From Leptolyngbyaceae cyanobacterium SM1_4_3 (lineage in GTDB: Bacteria > Cyanobacteriota > Cyanobacteriia > Elainellales > Elainellaceae), in NCBI GenBank assembly GCA_012031415.1, contig JAAUTN010000035.1:1-33303 (forward strand): 33,303 bases of DNA, in the 5' to 3' direction. Positions 32,121 through 33,303 of this stretch are shown here, piece by piece (the stretch's first letter is position 1; every line of letters begins with the position of its first letter). The position numbers and the translations under genes were made by a program. Under the pieces are notes generated by a model. The model made no database searches. It saw only the letters and a program-made list of their open reading frames with translations, and was not told the DNA's origin.

Positions 32121-33303
32121 TCAAATTAAATTCAAAATCGGATTTAAACCCATTCGTTTTAGCCAGCTTTGGAGAGCCTCAAGCTTCACCAAGATGTCTT
32201 CTGTTAAAGGGTTTTGATACATCAATTCACGCAAGGGCTGACAGGAAAATCCTTCACCGGGCAAATAATAATGCTCTAGCTGAAGGTGTTGGCTAATCAC
32301 CCAGTAGTAGTGCCGAATATAGTGCGGTGAAACCAGTTCAACAACCTGAGTGCCGGGGCTACAAAACACCAGATTGGTTAAGCCGCTGCCGTGCGGCGCA
32401 ACAATCACTTTTGCCGCTGCAAATAGCGCAATTTGCTGATCAAAGGTGAGCGATTCTAAAGTGATTACGACAAACCCATATTGCTCTAACAGGTGAATGA
32501 CTTCTGTCTCATTCAAGACGTTGCGATACCGAGCCTGCGAACGACTAACGTAAAGCCGTTCAGGATATTCAAGATGGTTTTGAGAAAAATTTTGAGAAGG
32601 GTTTGCACCAGCTATTGTTGCAGAATTTGGAGGCAAAAATGCATTTCTAAGAAACTTAACTGCCCAGCCCTGCAACCAGCCCAAATGTCCGGCAAAGGAA
32701 GGCACCATTAACCACTCTGCCTGAATGTAGGGATGGCGATCGCTCTCTAATACTTTTTCTGCTGGAATTCCCAATCGAGTCAGGGTCTCTTTTTGAAAAG
32801 GCTGCTGACAGCTATTCACCAAAAAGTAATCAATTTCATCCCAGATGCCGCTCCAGCGCAGCAGTTGCAACCGAGGCAAAATATCCACCATCCAGTGGAA
32901 GTAAACGTGCCCTGATAGCCCCGATAAAACCGCAACTTTTCCTTGAATTTGCTCTAACGAAGGAAATTCATTTAGGTCAAATACACGATGGTGAGTGTGA
33001 GAATTCTGACATCCGGGTAGCCGTCCTGGATACTCGCGAGAAACGTCCGCCAGCAGGTGACCATCGGGAGTGAGAATGGCGATCGCATTACAAATCTGCC
33101 AGTAGTTTTTCTGTGGCGCAATCCAGGCACGTCCTCCAGCAATTTTTGTAACGAAAAGAGGGGTAGGGTCAGCGGCGATCGCATTTCCACTGAAGGTGTG
33201 AATCCCTTGACCCAGGTGAATTGGCTCGAAGGCGCGAAAGATTTGACTGAGGCAGGGGGGCGAGTTGAGTCCGGAGCAGGAAGGGGGATGGGGGGATGGG
33301 GGG
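32121..33303 (-). CDS. Family 61 glycosyltransferase, partial at right edge
   Basis: The frame is open from the TGA at 32121 to the right edge, so at least 394 residues are present and the start is outside the window. GHVYFHWMVDILPRLQLL is the typical GT61 (DUF563) catalytic-domain entry. LYVSRSQARYRNVLNETEVI, then VIVAPHGSGLTNLVFCSPGT with the conserved HGSGL, and the following VVELV complete the family pattern. GT61 enzymes add xylose, N-acetylglucosamine or other sugars; the substrate cannot be told here. The first part in the window (about 33100-33303) is a poorly defined region rich in Pro. An ATG at 32891 inside the domain is not the start. It heads the cluster with the TPR, methyltransferase and sulfotransferase genes. 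Confidence 0.85.
   Translation of the reverse strand, partial: PPSPHPPSCSGLNSPPCLSQIFRAFEPIHLGQGIHTFSGNAIAADPTPLFVTKIAGGRAWIAPQKNYWQICNAIAILTPDGHLLADVSREYPGRLPGCQNSHTHHRVFDLNEFPSLEQIQGKVAVLSGLSGHVYFHWMVDILPRLQLLRWSGIWDEIDYFLVNSCQQPFQKETLTRLGIPAEKVLESDRHPYIQAEWLMVPSFAGHLGWLQGWAVKFLRNAFLPPNSATIAGANPSQNFSQNHLEYPERLYVSRSQARYRNVLNETEVIHLLEQYGFVVITLESLTFDQQIALFAAAKVIVAPHGSGLTNLVFCSPGTQVVELVSPHYIRHYYWVISQHLQLEHYYLPGEGFSCQPLRELMYQNPLTEDILVKLEALQSWLKRMGLNPILNLI

Overview
The window reads as a chromosomal piece of a cyanobacterium, probably filamentous. The octamer GCGATCGC (HIP1) is dense over most of it. It carries cyanobacterial markers: a CCB2/CCB4-type cytochrome b6 heme-attachment factor, an NhaS3-like antiporter, sucrose-phosphate phosphatase, DUF456 and TPR-sulfotransferase proteins. 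It also carries short palindromic elements of the kind common in filamentous cyanobacteria. The exact genus cannot be told from the sequence.

Left region (1-5.1 kb): this looks like a decayed array of integron-type gene cassettes without an integrase in view. One site (376-461) has the full architecture of an attC recombination site, a second (4947-5033) is a more degenerate copy, and two half-sites (about 1710 and 4316) plus a right-core box (4396) mark further junctions. The payload is small: a HEPN-domain fragment, an unknown 149-residue protein, a coupled pair consisting of a small protein and a retropepsin-like (clan AA) protease, and a GNAT acetyltransferase. A MATE transporter has lost its first third exactly next to one half-site; a complete NhaS3-like antiporter follows. 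The first 5.9 kb contain no perfect HIP1 octamer, unlike the rest of the window.

5.1-12.4 kb: an alpha/beta hydrolase (one-base frameshift) and a DUF5996 protein; an IS630-family remnant with recognisable terminal inverted repeats, several lesions and a perfect 19-bp palindrome at a deletion point; then a unit on the minus strand made of response regulator, histidine kinase, a small exported OB-fold protein and a second protein in which the same OB-fold is fused to RTX calcium-binding repeats. Three head-to-tail 11-bp repeats upstream of the OB-fold gene look like an OmpR/PhoB-type operator. An unexplained 0.6-kb spacer and an array of about twelve degenerate 21-bp repeats separate this from dacB.

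12.4-25.6 kb: mostly housekeeping genes: dacB, a cytochrome b6 cofactor-assembly factor, DUF456, a PfkB/HldE-type kinase, an orphan OmpR-type regulator, recD2, a vapBC-like pair (toxin frameshifted), ruvA, sucrose-phosphate phosphatase (frameshifted), an MFS transporter, an aspartate aminotransferase and a rhomboid-like protein whose catalytic serine is an asparagine. MITE-like and palindromic repeats sit in the spacers.

25.6-33.3 kb: a minus-strand cluster of a family-61 glycosyltransferase (running off the right edge), a very large TPR protein split by two single-base losses, a SAM methyltransferase and a TPR-sulfotransferase. Together they suggest synthesis of a methylated, sulfated surface glycan or glycoconjugate. 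Six separate single-base losses in the window may reflect assembly errors rather than biology.
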